The notes: generated from the letters alone by a model not told the origin. Shown: positions 1 to 8,975, counted from the first letter of the stretch. The stretch: 64,000 nucleotides of DNA from Flavobacterium sp. N2038 (GCF_025947185.1 NZ_CP110001.1:1426001-1490000); one strand, 5' to 3'. Numbers and translations: made by a program.

Positions 1-15
1 GGTCAGGCTATCCAT

Positions 16-29
16 GCTGCTTCGGCAGC
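16..29. repeat. UUCG-tetraloop stem-loop in non-coding edge
   Basis: A 5-bp GC-rich stem closes a TTCG loop. The surrounding bases 1-60 have no convincing reading frame and loosely resemble the REP-like elements found between Flavobacterium genes. No function can be assigned, because the window begins inside this sequence. Confidence 0.35.
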
Positions 30-72
30 TTATTCCTATCCTTCACGCAGCTCTTAGGGAATAATAAATCTA

Positions 73-187
73 ATTCCTGCAAGGTTTTCAAAACCTTGTA
101 GGTATACTTAGATGACTAAAATAGAATTTATTTTTCGGCTCAAATAGAGAGCAGAGACCTACAAGGTTTTGAAAACCTTGCAGGAAT
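73..187. repeat. 31-bp perfect inverted repeat, each arm itself palindromic
   Basis: Arms 73-103 and 157-187 are exact reverse complements. Each arm contains AAGGTTTT/AAAACCTT, so each can also fold alone. The 53-bp spacer has no gene. This belongs to the class of dispersed intergenic repeats common in Flavobacterium. It lies upstream of the promoter for the first gene and could end transcription arriving from the left. Transposition ends or a transposase are not seen. Confidence 0.8.
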
Positions 188-211
188 CGTAAAAATATTT
201 TATACTTTTTA

Positions 212-252
212 TTTGTCAATTCAAAATAAATAATAACTTTGTACTGCAAAGT
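212..252 (+). promoter_or_regulatory. Bacteroidota promoter with palindromic operator
   Basis: A TTTG at 212-215 and TAACTTTG at 234-241 (18-base spacer) match the Bacteroidota TTTG/TAnnTTTG promoter. The -7 box overlaps a palindrome ACTTTG-N5-CAAAGT at 236-252. The same palindrome and its flanks recur at 1195-1211, so both are probably bound by the regulator encoded between them. The binding is inferred, not shown. Confidence 0.65.
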
Positions 253-261
253 ATTTTAATT

Positions 262-876
262 ATGAATCAAAAGCACCAAGAAGATTTAGCACACATTCGT
301 TCCATGATGGAGCGTTCTTCAAGATTTATATCATTAAGCGGACTTTCGGGAGTCTTCGCTGGTCTTTCAGCTTTAATTGGCGGAATTTATGTTTATCAGC
401 TTTTCAAAGTAAACGGTATCGATTATCTAAATGATGGGCATAGGTTATATTCTACCAATCTAGTTTCAGAATTATTCTGGATCGGCATCATAATTATGGT
501 CGTTGCATTAGTATTTGCTGCTTTCTTTACAATTAGAAAAAGCCGAAAATACAATTTGCCAATTTGGACTTCAGCAACAAAAAAGATGCTTCTTCATTTG
601 GCAGTACCGCTTTTAACTGGCGGGATATTTTGTCTGGCATTAATATATTATGGGCACTTTGGTTTAGTGGCTCCTGCAACATTAATTTTTTACGGACTTG
701 CTGTTGTAAACGCAGAAAAATATACATTTTCGGACATAAAATATCTTGGTTTCTCGGAACTGATTTTAGGATGTATTGCACTTTTTAATATAGGATATGG
801 TTTGATCTTTTGGATTATCGGATTCGGAATCCTGCATATCGTATACGGATTAGTGATGTTCAAAAAATACAAATAA
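262..876 (+). CDS. Integral membrane protein of unknown function
   Basis: 204 residues with about six hydrophobic membrane-spanning stretches after a charged N-terminus (first helix around residues 23-47). No catalytic motif is visible and I do not recognise a named family. It is the first gene of a three-gene group: its stop is four bases before the winged-helix regulator at 881, so the two are almost certainly co-transcribed. Membrane protein plus wHTH regulator pairs of this kind are frequent in Flavobacteriia, and the protein may pass or modulate a signal for the regulator. That role is inference. The start is supported by a promoter ending about 20 bases upstream. Confidence 0.75.
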   Translation: MNQKHQEDLAHIRSMMERSSRFISLSGLSGVFAGLSALIGGIYVYQLFKVNGIDYLNDGHRLYSTNLVSELFWIGIIIMVVALVFAAFFTIRKSRKYNLPIWTSATKKMLLHLAVPLLTGGIFCLALIYYGHFGLVAPATLIFYGLAVVNAEKYTFSDIKYLGFSELILGCIALFNIGYGLIFWIIGFGILHIVYGLVMFKKYK

Positions 877-880
877 CCCA

Positions 881-1171
881 ATGGGAATTATTGATAAACT
901 AAATAAAGATTTTGAAAGCCGTGTCAGATTGGGTATTATGTCCGTTCTGATGGTTAACGACTGGGTGGATTTTACCGAGATGAAAACCCTTTTAAATATC
1001 ACAGATGGAAATTTAGCAAGTCATTCCTCAGCATTAGAAAAATCACAATATATCGAAGTTAAGAAAGAATTTGTGGGCAAAAAACCTAAAACATCTTATC
1101 AGGTAACACCACTTGGCCGCGTGGCGTTTAAAGAGCACCTTTCGTACCTCGAAAAATTGATGAAATCTTAA
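881..1171 (+). CDS. Winged-helix transcriptional regulator
   Basis: 96 residues, the usual length for single-domain winged-helix regulators of the PF13601/HTH_34 kind. The N-terminus (LNKDFESRVRLGIMSVLM) is the first helix, followed by the helix-turn-helix (FTEMKTLLNITDGNLASHSSALE) and a basic wing with KKEFVGKKPKTSY, then the TPLGRVAF segment typical of the family. No sensor domain is present, so the signal must come through a partner or expression level. It sits four bases after the membrane protein gene. The palindrome present at both flanking promoters (236-252, 1195-1211) is the natural candidate for its operator, implying autoregulation and control of the gene at 1230. Confidence 0.85.
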   Translation: MGIIDKLNKDFESRVRLGIMSVLMVNDWVDFTEMKTLLNITDGNLASHSSALEKSQYIEVKKEFVGKKPKTSYQVTPLGRVAFKEHLSYLEKLMKS

Positions 1172-1192
1172 TAACTATATTTTTTTGTCCAA

Positions 1193-1211
1193 TAACTTTG
1201 AAATACAAAGT
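1193..1211 (+). promoter_or_regulatory. Second promoter carrying the same palindrome
   Basis: TAACTTTG at 1193-1200 is a -7 box overlapping ACTTTG-N5-CAAAGT at 1195-1211. The bases around it (AATAACTTTG before, TTTTAATT after) match the promoter at 212-252. A good -33 TTG is not evident. Its position shows that translation of the next gene must begin downstream, at 1230. Confidence 0.6.
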
Positions 1212-1229
1212 ACTTTTAATTTAATAAAA

Positions 1230-2617
1230 ATGAAAAAACATCAAATTATTTTAGCTTGTACAGTACTGTTTGCAGTGCTTTTTTACAATCAGTCTCCTGG
1301 AGTTAATCTTAGCATTTTTGGCGTATTATTAACGCTATTAGTTAGTTATTTTTTTCAGGAAAAGTTTGTCGACAGATCGCATTTGGTTCTGGTGGTAACT
1401 TCTATCTTATCTTGTTTTGCTTTTGCATGGTATGGCGATGCTGCTTCGTTTTTTGCTTTAGCAATGTCAATTCTGTTTTTACAACTTAAAACTCAGGATG
1501 GCGAACTCAAAATTATACAGATATTTCCAATTGTATTCCTGAACGCATTCACTTCGGTAGGACGTATCTTTATTTTTAGTCAATGGCTGCCCGAGCGAAA
1601 AATTCATAATGATTTTGCTAAGAAATTAGTGGCTTTTGTGGTAATTCCTGTCATCTTTCTGGGATTGTTTTTTATCGTGTACTCTTTCGGAAGTAATCAT
1701 TTTTCTTCATTGTTCACAGATTATACTTTAGATATTAATATTTTTCAGTTAATCTTAATTACCATATTGGGGTTTTATATTTCGTTTAGCTTTTGGAATT
1801 ATTGGATTCCCGATGCTTGTTATGAGTTTAATCCAAAATTGGATAATGAATTCAGCAACATTTCGGAAATTAAAAATCAAAGCACATTTTCATTTCTTGA
1901 TCTTGATTTTGAAAGAAAAAGTGGCGCAATAACATTATTTCTATTAAATATTATGCTTCTGGTTTTTATAGGAACTTACAACTACGAGCAGTTTTTTGAA
2001 ATAGTCGAAAAAACAAATTTAAGTGCGGATACACATGAACGTGTAAATGCAGTAATCTTTTCAATACTTATGGCAGTTGGTGTGATCTTATTTTATTTCA
2101 AAGGAGGTTTTAATTTTGATGAAAAAGCCACTTCATTAAAACGGTTTGCCAAAATCTGGATTGCTTTAAATATAATTTTGATTATTAGTGCAATGGTCAA
2201 AAACACAGAATATGTTTCTTTCTTTGGCTTAACTTACAAAAGACTGGGAGTTTATGCATTTTTAATTTTAGCGATTATTGGTTTAGTTTATTCTTTTCTA
2301 AAAATTACCAGACAAAAAACAAATGCGTATTTGGTTAATCAAATGGTTTGGTATTTCTATGGAACAGTTTTAGTTTGCAGCTATGTAAATTGGGAAGTTT
2401 AATTACAAATTATAACATCTATGTAAATAAGGGAGTAGAGCCAGTATTTCTAAGCGGATTAAATTTTAATGACGATGAGCGCAGAGCGCATTTTGAAAAA
2501 AATAATCTTTATGGTCAGGAACCGGAAATCATTAGAGAAGAATTGATTTCAAATTACCAAAATGAAAGTTTTCTGTCTAAAGCTTTGTATTATGATTTTC
2601 TAAAAACTCAAAAATAA
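1230..2617 (+). pseudogene. DUF4153/DUF4173-like membrane protein, frameshifted near its 3' end
   Basis: From ATG 1230 the frame encodes about ten hydrophobic segments and stops at 2402. The C-terminal cytoplasmic tail of this type of protein (GSLITNYNIYVNKG onward) continues in another frame to 2617. The break is in the GGG run at 2392-2394: one more G would read NWGSLITNYNI without interruption. The overall length when joined, about 460 residues, fits the DUF4153/DUF4173-like membrane proteins; the family assignment is from memory and moderate. A longer start at 1185 is rejected because it would overlap the promoter. Either the gene is broken, or the base is a sequencing error. Confidence 0.65.
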
Positions 2618-2626
2618 ATGTAAATG

Positions 2627-2669
2627 AAAAAACATCATGAAAAAGTATATTTTTATGATGTTTTTTTTT
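2627..2669 (+). terminator. Rho-independent terminator
   Basis: AAAAAACATCAT and ATGATGTTTTTT form a 12-bp stem followed by a T run. It ends the three-gene group starting at 262. Confidence 0.8.
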
Positions 2670-2746
2670 AATAAAATACGCGTCGTTTAGTTTTAATATG
2701 AGATATTTGTTGTTCAAAAATAAATTAATCCTAACCTGCAACAACT

Positions 2747-4672
2747 ATGAAGAAAATTACAATGCTGCTTTTTTTAGCATTAGCTAGTTACTCTGGATTT
2801 GCCCAGAGAACTGCTGATGAGGTCCTAAAAATGAATTCAAAAATCGAAGATTTAACACAAAACGTAATTACAGGAATTATTGTAGTTAAAGAAGGAAATA
2901 TCGTAAAAGGTATTAGCCCTGAAACAAAAGCTGAAGTATGGAGCTTTGATGCTGACAAAAATGTTGGTACCGTTACTACGATGGAAACTTTAAATATGCT
3001 TGACGCTCAAAGTAAGCTTGATGTAGAAACCATGTTTGCCAGCAAACGTATACTTAAACCAATTGAAGGTACACCTTACGTAGAAGCACTAGTAAACTAC
3101 AAAACAGTTTTGATCAATACACTTGATGGAAAAGTGGTTTACAACTCTGCTAATTACAAATACAGAGTTTTTAACAGCCAGTTTTTATACGGCGAAAACC
3201 AATATTTAGTTAAAGGTGCAGAAAACGGAAAAGTAATTGCGTCATTGATTGACTTGAATACCGGAGACGTACTTTGGAAAACAGAACAAGGAGATGCAAA
3301 AAGCGCATTTGCTTCAATGTTTACCTTTAAATCAAATTTTTCTAATGAAGCAGAAATAAGCGATACAACAATCTATTCGCTTTATATGGGTAAACTATCA
3401 GCGATTGATAGAAATACCGGAGCTTTAAAATGGACAGGAGAATTAGAGTACTCTAAAGTGTTTCCAACTCAAAACAACAAAAACTTAGTTGTAATTAACA
3501 GCAAAGGATTATTGTCATCTAAACAATACTTAAATGTTTTAGATGCTGAGACTGGGAAACCAATCTGGGAAGATGCAATCAAAACAAAATATATTGTTTA
3601 TTTAGAAGACTGGGGAGATAAAATTTTAGTGGCGCACAACAGCGGATTCAATTTCTTTAATTTAAAAGACGGATCTAAAATCTGGAAAAAAGACGCCCGT
3701 GGAGACGGATTGAAAAAAGTAATTTCTATTGATGGAGATTATTTATACGTTGCCGAAAACGAAATGATGCTTATTGACAAAGATGGTCAAAAGAAATGGA
3801 AAAGCTTTATTGAAATCTCGGACGATAAAGAAGATGCTATTAATTACTTAGGAAAAGTTGATGATAAAGTTTTATACTTAACAGCAACTTATGGTAATAT
3901 GGTAGACTATAAGTCTGGTAAAAAATTATGGAGAGGGAATTTGAAATTTGACAAAAACCGTCCATTGTTAAATGTTTTTGACGAAGAAAATAATCAATTT
4001 CTAGTGTACAACGATGAAAAACTTTTCAAGTTTAATACGACTGTAGCTGACAAACCAGATCCATTTGCAAAGGTTAATGTGAAGAAAGAAAAAGAATTAA
4101 ATTCTATCGAATTATTTCCATGGGGAGTTGCACTTTCAGGACCAACAGAAGTGATGGGAGTAAGCAAAGACGGTAAAGTTTTATATCAAAAAATATATAC
4201 ACAACCAGGTGATGGTGGAAGAGCTTGGGGTCAGGCTTTATCTACTGCCGGATCTATAGGTTTAGGTGTTTCTGCGGGATACAATGCTGCGATGGGAGCA
4301 GAATGGAGAATGGTTTACATTGATCCGGCAACAGGACAAGAAGTTGGTTCTAGCGTGATCAAAAAACAAAACGACAAACAATTAGCTAGAGGTGCAAAAC
4401 AAGCTGCAGGATCTGCTATGTTAGGAGATCTTTCTAAAAGATTTGCAAAGCGTTTTGATGCAATGAGACAAAGCCGTGACTTCTCTTATATTTTTGCTAA
4501 AGACGAAGCAACACAAAAGAAAGTTTTGGTAAAGGTGAGAAAAGATGACGGAACAGAATTAGACAAAATTCAATTCGAGAATATGCGTCCAATTTATGAA
4601 GTTGATTTCGCTACTCAGTCTGTCTACTATATTTATGAGAATGAATTAAGAATTTTCAATAAGAAAATCTAA
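2747..4672 (+). CDS. Secreted PQQ-like beta-propeller protein
   Basis: 641 residues with a cleavable signal peptide (MKKITMLLFLALASYSGFAQ). The body repeats a pattern of short strands with W-containing DxxTGxxxW motifs (for example DLNTGDVLWKTE, DRNTGALKWTGE, DAETGKPIWED), typical of PQQ-like or BamB-like propellers. A segment of about 60 residues rich in Gly/Ala follows at 490-550. The PQQ-enzyme active-site residues are not identifiable, so it is more likely a scaffold or binding protein in the periplasm or on the surface. It stands alone, with a terminator on each side. The substrate is unknown. Confidence 0.8.
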   Translation: MKKITMLLFLALASYSGFAQRTADEVLKMNSKIEDLTQNVITGIIVVKEGNIVKGISPETKAEVWSFDADKNVGTVTTMETLNMLDAQSKLDVETMFASKRILKPIEGTPYVEALVNYKTVLINTLDGKVVYNSANYKYRVFNSQFLYGENQYLVKGAENGKVIASLIDLNTGDVLWKTEQGDAKSAFASMFTFKSNFSNEAEISDTTIYSLYMGKLSAIDRNTGALKWTGELEYSKVFPTQNNKNLVVINSKGLLSSKQYLNVLDAETGKPIWEDAIKTKYIVYLEDWGDKILVAHNSGFNFFNLKDGSKIWKKDARGDGLKKVISIDGDYLYVAENEMMLIDKDGQKKWKSFIEISDDKEDAINYLGKVDDKVLYLTATYGNMVDYKSGKKLWRGNLKFDKNRPLLNVFDEENNQFLVYNDEKLFKFNTTVADKPDPFAKVNVKKEKELNSIELFPWGVALSGPTEVMGVSKDGKVLYQKIYTQPGDGGRAWGQALSTAGSIGLGVSAGYNAAMGAEWRMVYIDPATGQEVGSSVIKKQNDKQLARGAKQAAGSAMLGDLSKRFAKRFDAMRQSRDFSYIFAKDEATQKKVLVKVRKDDGTELDKIQFENMRPIYEVDFATQSVYYIYENELRIFNKKI

Positions 4673-4688
4673 TTCATCTTAGGATAAA

Positions 4689-4727
4689 GTAAAAGGCGTA
4701 TTGATTAATCTCAATACGCCTTTTTTA
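4689..4727. terminator. Bidirectional terminator
   Basis: AAAAGGCGTATTGA pairs with TCAATACGCCTTTT, with A and T runs on both sides. It serves the propeller gene on the plus strand and rluF on the minus strand. Confidence 0.9.
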
Positions 4728-4737
4728 TTATGATAAA

Positions 4738-5550
4738 TTATTGATCTCCTCTTTTCTTAAATCTTGGATCATGTTTAGAAATAAACGTTGTTCTTCGACT
4801 TGGAGCTTCCACTTTCGGCAGACTTGCTTCTTCTGTTTTGCTTGAAGGTTCAATTAACAGATTTAATTCTTTTATTTCAGCATCTGTTAAATCACGATAA
4901 CGCCCAACCGGAACATCCAAAGAAATATTAATAATCCGGATACGTTTAAGCGCTGTAACTTCGTAACCCAAATATTCAGACATTCTTCTAATCTGGCGGT
5001 TTAAACCCTGTGTCAGGATAATTTTGAAAGTGTATTTGCTAATTTGCTCTACTTTACACTTTTTAGTAACGGTATCCAGAATCGGGACGCCATTTCCCAT
5101 TTTTTGTATGAAGCAATCTGTAATTGGTTTGTTTACCGTTACTGTATATTCTTTTTCGTGATTGTTTCTTGCACGCAAAATCTTATTTACAATATCACCA
5201 TCGTTAGTCATAAAAATTAATCCTTCACTGGCTTTATCCAATCTTCCAATTGGGAAAATACGTTTTGGGTAATTAATGTAATCAACAATATTATTTCGAA
5301 CTTCAAGATTAGTTGTGCATTCAATTCCGACTGGCTTGTTAAAAGCCAGATAAACCAATTTTTCGTGTTTCTCCACGATCAATTTTCCGTCTACGCGTAT
5401 TTCATCCTCTGGCGAAACTTTAGTTCCCATTTCAGGCACAACGCCATTTATCGTAACACGTCCTTCTTCAATTAATTTATCAGCTTCACGACGAGAACAA
5501 AAACCCGTTTCTGCAATAAATTTATTCAGACGTTTTAAATTTTCTTCCAT
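4738..5550 (-). CDS. rluF: 23S rRNA pseudouridine synthase RluF
   Basis: 270 residues. An S4 RNA-binding domain (about residues 5-60) is followed by the RsuA/RluB/E/F-type catalytic domain. The catalytic aspartate is D105 in [13 protein letters not shown], and the KASEG variant is the signature separating RluF from RluB/RsuA (RLDxxTSGL). The family isomerises a uridine in 23S rRNA (U2604 in E. coli). The C-terminal 30 residues are a charged tail. The gene is single, read toward the shared terminator. The start follows ordinary spacing, and the upstream sequence consists of AT-rich repeat units. Confidence 0.92.
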   Translation of the reverse strand: MEENLKRLNKFIAETGFCSRREADKLIEEGRVTINGVVPEMGTKVSPEDEIRVDGKLIVEKHEKLVYLAFNKPVGIECTTNLEVRNNIVDYINYPKRIFPIGRLDKASEGLIFMTNDGDIVNKILRARNNHEKEYTVTVNKPITDCFIQKMGNGVPILDTVTKKCKVEQISKYTFKIILTQGLNRQIRRMSEYLGYEVTALKRIRIINISLDVPVGRYRDLTDAEIKELNLLIEPSSKTEEASLPKVEAPSRRTTFISKHDPRFKKRGDQ

Positions 5551-5651
5551 ACTGCAAAAGTAGACAAAAGTTTAGACATCTTAGAATTTTAGATTTCAGA
5601 CTTTTGAGAAAAACTTAGAACCTTAGTAGCTTAGAATCTTAGCACCTTTTC

Positions 5652-5999
5652 TCAAGAATCATGAAAAACCGAACTATCTTCTGGAGTTTCTTTTCTTTCA
5701 AACATTCCGTAATCACGAACTACAGTTGCAATTCTTAAGTGATAATCTTTAAAAACTTCCTTTCGGCCTTTTGTCTGTGCATGACGATGCATCTCAAGAT
5801 TTCGCCATTGCTGAATACTTTCTTCATCCCGCCAAAATGATAAAGACAAAATTTTTCCGGGATCATTAAGGCTTTGAAATCTTTCAATAGAGATAAATCC
5901 ATCAATCTTGCTTAACTCTGGTTTCAGACTTGCAGCAATATCCAGATATTCTTCTTTTTTTCCTTCGTTTGGAATTACTTCAAAAATTACTGCTATCAT
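5652..5999 (-). CDS. Antibiotic biosynthesis monooxygenase (ABM) domain protein
   Basis: 115 residues making one dimeric alpha+beta ABM fold: MIAVIFEVIPNEGKKEEYL at the N-terminus, then SIERFQSLNDPGKILSLSFWRDEESIQQWR, which is the family core. Despite the name, many members are small oxygenases or stress proteins with no cofactor, and no substrate can be named here. It precedes the alpha/beta hydrolase gene region in reverse order (56 bases apart, with AT-rich repeats between), so co-transcription is possible but not certain. Confidence 0.85.
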   Translation of the reverse strand: MIAVIFEVIPNEGKKEEYLDIAASLKPELSKIDGFISIERFQSLNDPGKILSLSFWRDEESIQQWRNLEMHRHAQTKGRKEVFKDYHLRIATVVRDYGMFERKETPEDSSVFHDS

Positions 6000-6055
6000 T
6001 TTAATTTTTAATTTTAGATTTTAGAATTCAGATTTTAGATTTTTGGAAAAACCTT

Positions 6056-6919
6056 TTACTTTGAATGTGTAGAAGAAAAAAGAAACTCAATGACCTTATC
6101 ATATAATTCATCATCGTGCATTCCGTGACCTAAACCACTGGTTTCAATAAATTGACTATTTTTCCAATTGCTGGCTATTTTTTTGCCCTCTTCAAAAGCA
6201 ACAATTTTATCCGAAGTATCATGTGCAATTAGTCCCGGAATGTTAAAACCGGAAGCAAATCTTTGCCCTGAAAAATCTTCGAGTTTAAAATTGAAACGAT
6301 CCATAAATTTGCTTTCTAAAAGCGAAAACATTTTGGTGTTAAGGCTTAACATTGAGACGTAATTGTCGATCAAAGTTTTTAATTCTGAAGGCGCTCCCAA
6401 AATAACCATTTTGTTAATACTGGTATTTGGAAATAAATATTGATGATATACGCAAGCCGCACCGCCAATTGAATGTCCAATAATAATCTCCGGCTGGTAT
6501 TTTTCTACCGCTTTATTAATGAATTCTGCGTAAAGCGGCACATTAAATTCTTTTCCGCTGCTTTGCCCATGTGCAGGAGCGTCAATGGCAATAATAGTGC
6601 TTCCTGACTTTTGGAGATGCGGTAAGGTCTTTTTCCAGCGTGATGCATTGCTCTCCCAGCCGTGTACTAGTAGAATCTTGGTTTCGTTTCCTTTCCAGAC
6701 ATAAGTCTGAAAATGATGTTCGTTATGATGGAAAGTTTCGGTTTCTGTATTTTTTAAAACTTTTGGAAGTTCTTCTTTTTTTAATCTCCCAATTCTAGGC
6801 TGGCTAAAAAGTGAATATGAAAGTTCAACAGCTTTTTGCGGACGCACATAACTTAGGAAGTTAATATATGACCCAACTGATTTTAATGTAATAAAACGAA
6901 TTCCTTTTTTAATTCCCAA
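6056..6919 (-). CDS. Alpha/beta hydrolase
   Basis: 287 residues. The oxyanion strand-loop is LVHGWESNASRW, the nucleophile elbow is GHSIGGAA (serine near residue 147), the acid is probably D in HDTSDKIV and the histidine is in GLGHGMHDDE. This is the complete catalytic triad of a serine hydrolase. There is no signal peptide, so it is cytoplasmic. Substrate is undetermined; the sequence is closest to the general lysophospholipase/carboxylesterase type. It is downstream of an inverted repeat (6967-7052) that separates it from the Nif3 operon. Confidence 0.85.
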   Translation of the reverse strand: MGIKKGIRFITLKSVGSYINFLSYVRPQKAVELSYSLFSQPRIGRLKKEELPKVLKNTETETFHHNEHHFQTYVWKGNETKILLVHGWESNASRWKKTLPHLQKSGSTIIAIDAPAHGQSSGKEFNVPLYAEFINKAVEKYQPEIIIGHSIGGAACVYHQYLFPNTSINKMVILGAPSELKTLIDNYVSMLSLNTKMFSLLESKFMDRFNFKLEDFSGQRFASGFNIPGLIAHDTSDKIVAFEEGKKIASNWKNSQFIETSGLGHGMHDDELYDKVIEFLFSSTHSK

Positions 6920-6966
6920 AATGAGTAATTTAATGATGAGTATAATATTCGGGGTCTAAAAAGAGT

Positions 6967-7052
6967 TGCCACGAATTACACAAATTTAGCATGAATTTTT
7001 ATTCTTTGATATATCAGATAAAAAATTAATGAAATTAGTGTAATTCGTGGCA
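6967..7052. repeat. Dispersed inverted repeat (CCACGAATTACAC family)
   Basis: Arms 6967-6987 and 7032-7052 match at 20 of 21 positions as reverse complements. A related repeat lies at about 23945-23996. Its place downstream of 7099-8975 suggests it can contribute to transcription termination. Confidence 0.75.
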
Positions 7053-7061
7053 AAAACAGAT

Positions 7062-7091
7062 AAAAAAAAAGTCCCGATTTAATCGGGACTT
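7062..7091 (-). terminator. Terminator of the Nif3/coiled-coil operon
   Basis: GTCCCGAT-TTA-ATCGGGAC stem with nine A on the left, which is a T run on the minus strand. It lies eight bases past the stop of the gene at 7099. Confidence 0.9.
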
Positions 7092-7098
7092 GTATGAT

Positions 7099-7878
7099 TT
7101 AGAATTTAGAGAACAATTGTTCCATTTTTTCTTTTTCTTCTTCTGCTAATTGAGTATCAACTAAAATTCTTCCAGAATGCTCATCAGTGATGATTTTCTT
7201 TCTTGAAGCGATCTCAACTTGAGTTTGTGGTGGAATAGTGAAGAATGATCCTGCAGATGCTCCTCTTTCGATAGAAACTACAGCTAAACCATTACGAACA
7301 CTGCTTCTGATTCTGTTGTAAGCTGCCAATAATCTGTCTTCAATTTGTGAAGCAAACTCAGCAGATTTCTCAGACAAGAAGATTTCTTCTTTTTGAGTTT
7401 CAGCCATAATAGCATCTAGTTCAGATTTTTTATGTTTTAAATGTGAACTTTTTGCGTCAAGCTTTTCTTTTAAATTAGAAGTAACTTCTTTTTTATGTTC
7501 GATAGAAGCTTTCATTTCTTTGATTTGCTTTTCAGCCAATTGAATTTCTAATTCCTGAAATTCAACCTCTTTAGTCAAAGAATTAAATTCTCTGTTATTA
7601 CGAACTGATTCTTGTTGTTTTGTGTATTTTTTGATAACCTCTTTATGCTCCTCAATAGCAATTTTCTTTGCTTTGATTTGCTCTTCAATCACTTCAAGTT
7701 CACCTTTCAGTTTTTCTGAACGAGTGCTCAAACCTGCAACTTCATCTTCTAAATCTTCTACCTCTAAAGGAAGCTCCCCTCTTACGTTTCTGATTTCGTC
7801 AATTCTAGAGTCAATAAGCTGTAAATCGTATATTGCTCTTAACTTGTCCTCAACACTTAATTCTTTCGTATTCGCCAT
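7099..7878 (-). CDS. CT398-like coiled-coil / C4 zinc-ribbon family protein lacking all cysteines
   Basis: 259 residues. Residues 30-185 form a long antiparallel coiled coil; the C-terminal domain has SIERGASAGSFFTIPPQ and RKKIITDEHSGRILV, which align with the zinc ribbon of the YbgI-neighbour/CT398 family. The four zinc-binding cysteines of that ribbon are replaced (A/G and D/S) and the entire protein has no cysteine. The fold is therefore kept without metal. It follows the Nif3 gene directly, a conserved pairing. The family has been linked to RNA or nucleic-acid handling in other groups, but function here is unknown. Confidence 0.85.
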   Translation of the reverse strand: MANTKELSVEDKLRAIYDLQLIDSRIDEIRNVRGELPLEVEDLEDEVAGLSTRSEKLKGELEVIEEQIKAKKIAIEEHKEVIKKYTKQQESVRNNREFNSLTKEVEFQELEIQLAEKQIKEMKASIEHKKEVTSNLKEKLDAKSSHLKHKKSELDAIMAETQKEEIFLSEKSAEFASQIEDRLLAAYNRIRSSVRNGLAVVSIERGASAGSFFTIPPQTQVEIASRKKIITDEHSGRILVDTQLAEEEKEKMEQLFSKF

Positions 7879-8975
7879 ATTCTATAAGTACTTAACTGGA
7901 TTTGTATTTTCTTCCGATAAAATGATGGCAAAATTAAGGATTTTTTTTGAAGAAAATCAACAATATAGTTTTTTGTATAGCGTTCGCTCTCAAAATGACC
8001 AATATCTGCCAAAAGTAACTTATTTTCGGCTTCATAAAATTGATGGTATTTTAAATCAGCAGTCAAAAAAGCGTCTGCTCCGGCCTGAATAGCATTTTTT
8101 ATGGCAAAACTTCCTGAGCCTCCTAAAACGGCAACTTTTTTGATTTTTTTAGAAAGAAAGGCAGAATGACGAATTCCATCAGCAATCATTTTGTCTTTTA
8201 CATAATGAAGAAATTCTTTCTCATCCATTTCATTTTCAAATTCTCCAATCATTCCAAGACCAATGTTTTGATGTGAATTTTCGAGATTGTAAATTTCATA
8301 AGCGACTTCTTCATAAATATGATTTGCAAAAAGCGTTTTTAGAATTCTGGATTGAAGATGTTTTTCAAAGGTAACTTCAATTTTTATTTCCTGAGTTTCG
8401 GTAAGTTCATGTCGTTCGCCAATTACCGGATTACTTTCAGAATTTCCTTTATATGTTCCAATGCCGTCTGAGTTAAAACTGCAGTTTTCATAATTGCCAA
8501 TAGTTCCCGCACCGGCTTCAAACAAAGCCTGACGAACTTTTTGAGCATTTTCAGGAACAGTATAAGTCACTAATTTTTGTATGAAGTTTTGTTTTGGAAT
8601 CAAAACTTTAGTATTTGTTAAGCCCAAAGCATCGCAGAAAATTTTATTAACGCCTTGTGAATGGTTGTCAAGTGCAGTGTGAACAGCATAAATAGCAATG
8701 TCATTTTTTATTGCTTTTAAAATGGCGCGCTCTACATAATTTTTGCCTGTAATCTTTTTAATGCCCGAAAATAAAATCGGATGGAAGCAAACAACCAAAT
8801 TGCAGTTTTTGGTAATAGCTTCGTCGATAACATTTTCTAAGGCATCGTGACATACTAAAACTCCTGTGCTTTCGGTTTCAGAATCTCCGACTAAGAGTCC
8901 TACATTGTCAAAATCTTCGGCATAAGCCAGAGGAGCCATTTCTTCAAGAGCCGATATAATATTTTTGATTTTCAT
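7857..8975 (-). CDS. Nif3-like dinuclear metal-centre protein, C-terminus frameshifted
   Basis: 372 residues as read. The N-terminal Nif3 motif FDNVGLLVGD, CFHPILF and AVHTALDNHSQGVN carry metal ligands (His and Asp), and the final GHFESER supplies the last ligands. A PII-like inserted domain of about 110 residues (130-240) marks the long bacterial version. After residue 337 the frame yields SLILPSFYRKK; adding one base to the 8-T run at 7941-7948 instead gives NFAIILSEENTNPVKYL, the family's usual ending, with a stop at 7882-7884, three bases before the next start. The core is intact, so the protein may function, but the end is probably an error or a recent mutation. Confidence 0.85.
   Translation of the reverse strand: MKIKNIISALEEMAPLAYAEDFDNVGLLVGDSETESTGVLVCHDALENVIDEAITKNCNLVVCFHPILFSGIKKITGKNYVERAILKAIKNDIAIYAVHTALDNHSQGVNKIFCDALGLTNTKVLIPKQNFIQKLVTYTVPENAQKVRQALFEAGAGTIGNYENCSFNSDGIGTYKGNSESNPVIGERHELTETQEIKIEVTFEKHLQSRILKTLFANHIYEEVAYEIYNLENSHQNIGLGMIGEFENEMDEKEFLHYVKDKMIADGIRHSAFLSKKIKKVAVLGGSGSFAIKNAIQAGADAFLTADLKYHQFYEAENKLLLADIGHFESERYTKNYIVDFLQKKSLILPSFYRKKIQIQLSTYRIWRIRKN

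Noticed and set aside
1185..1229. Longer N-terminus for the membrane protein at 1230
   Set aside because: It would overlap the promoter and palindrome at 1193-1211.
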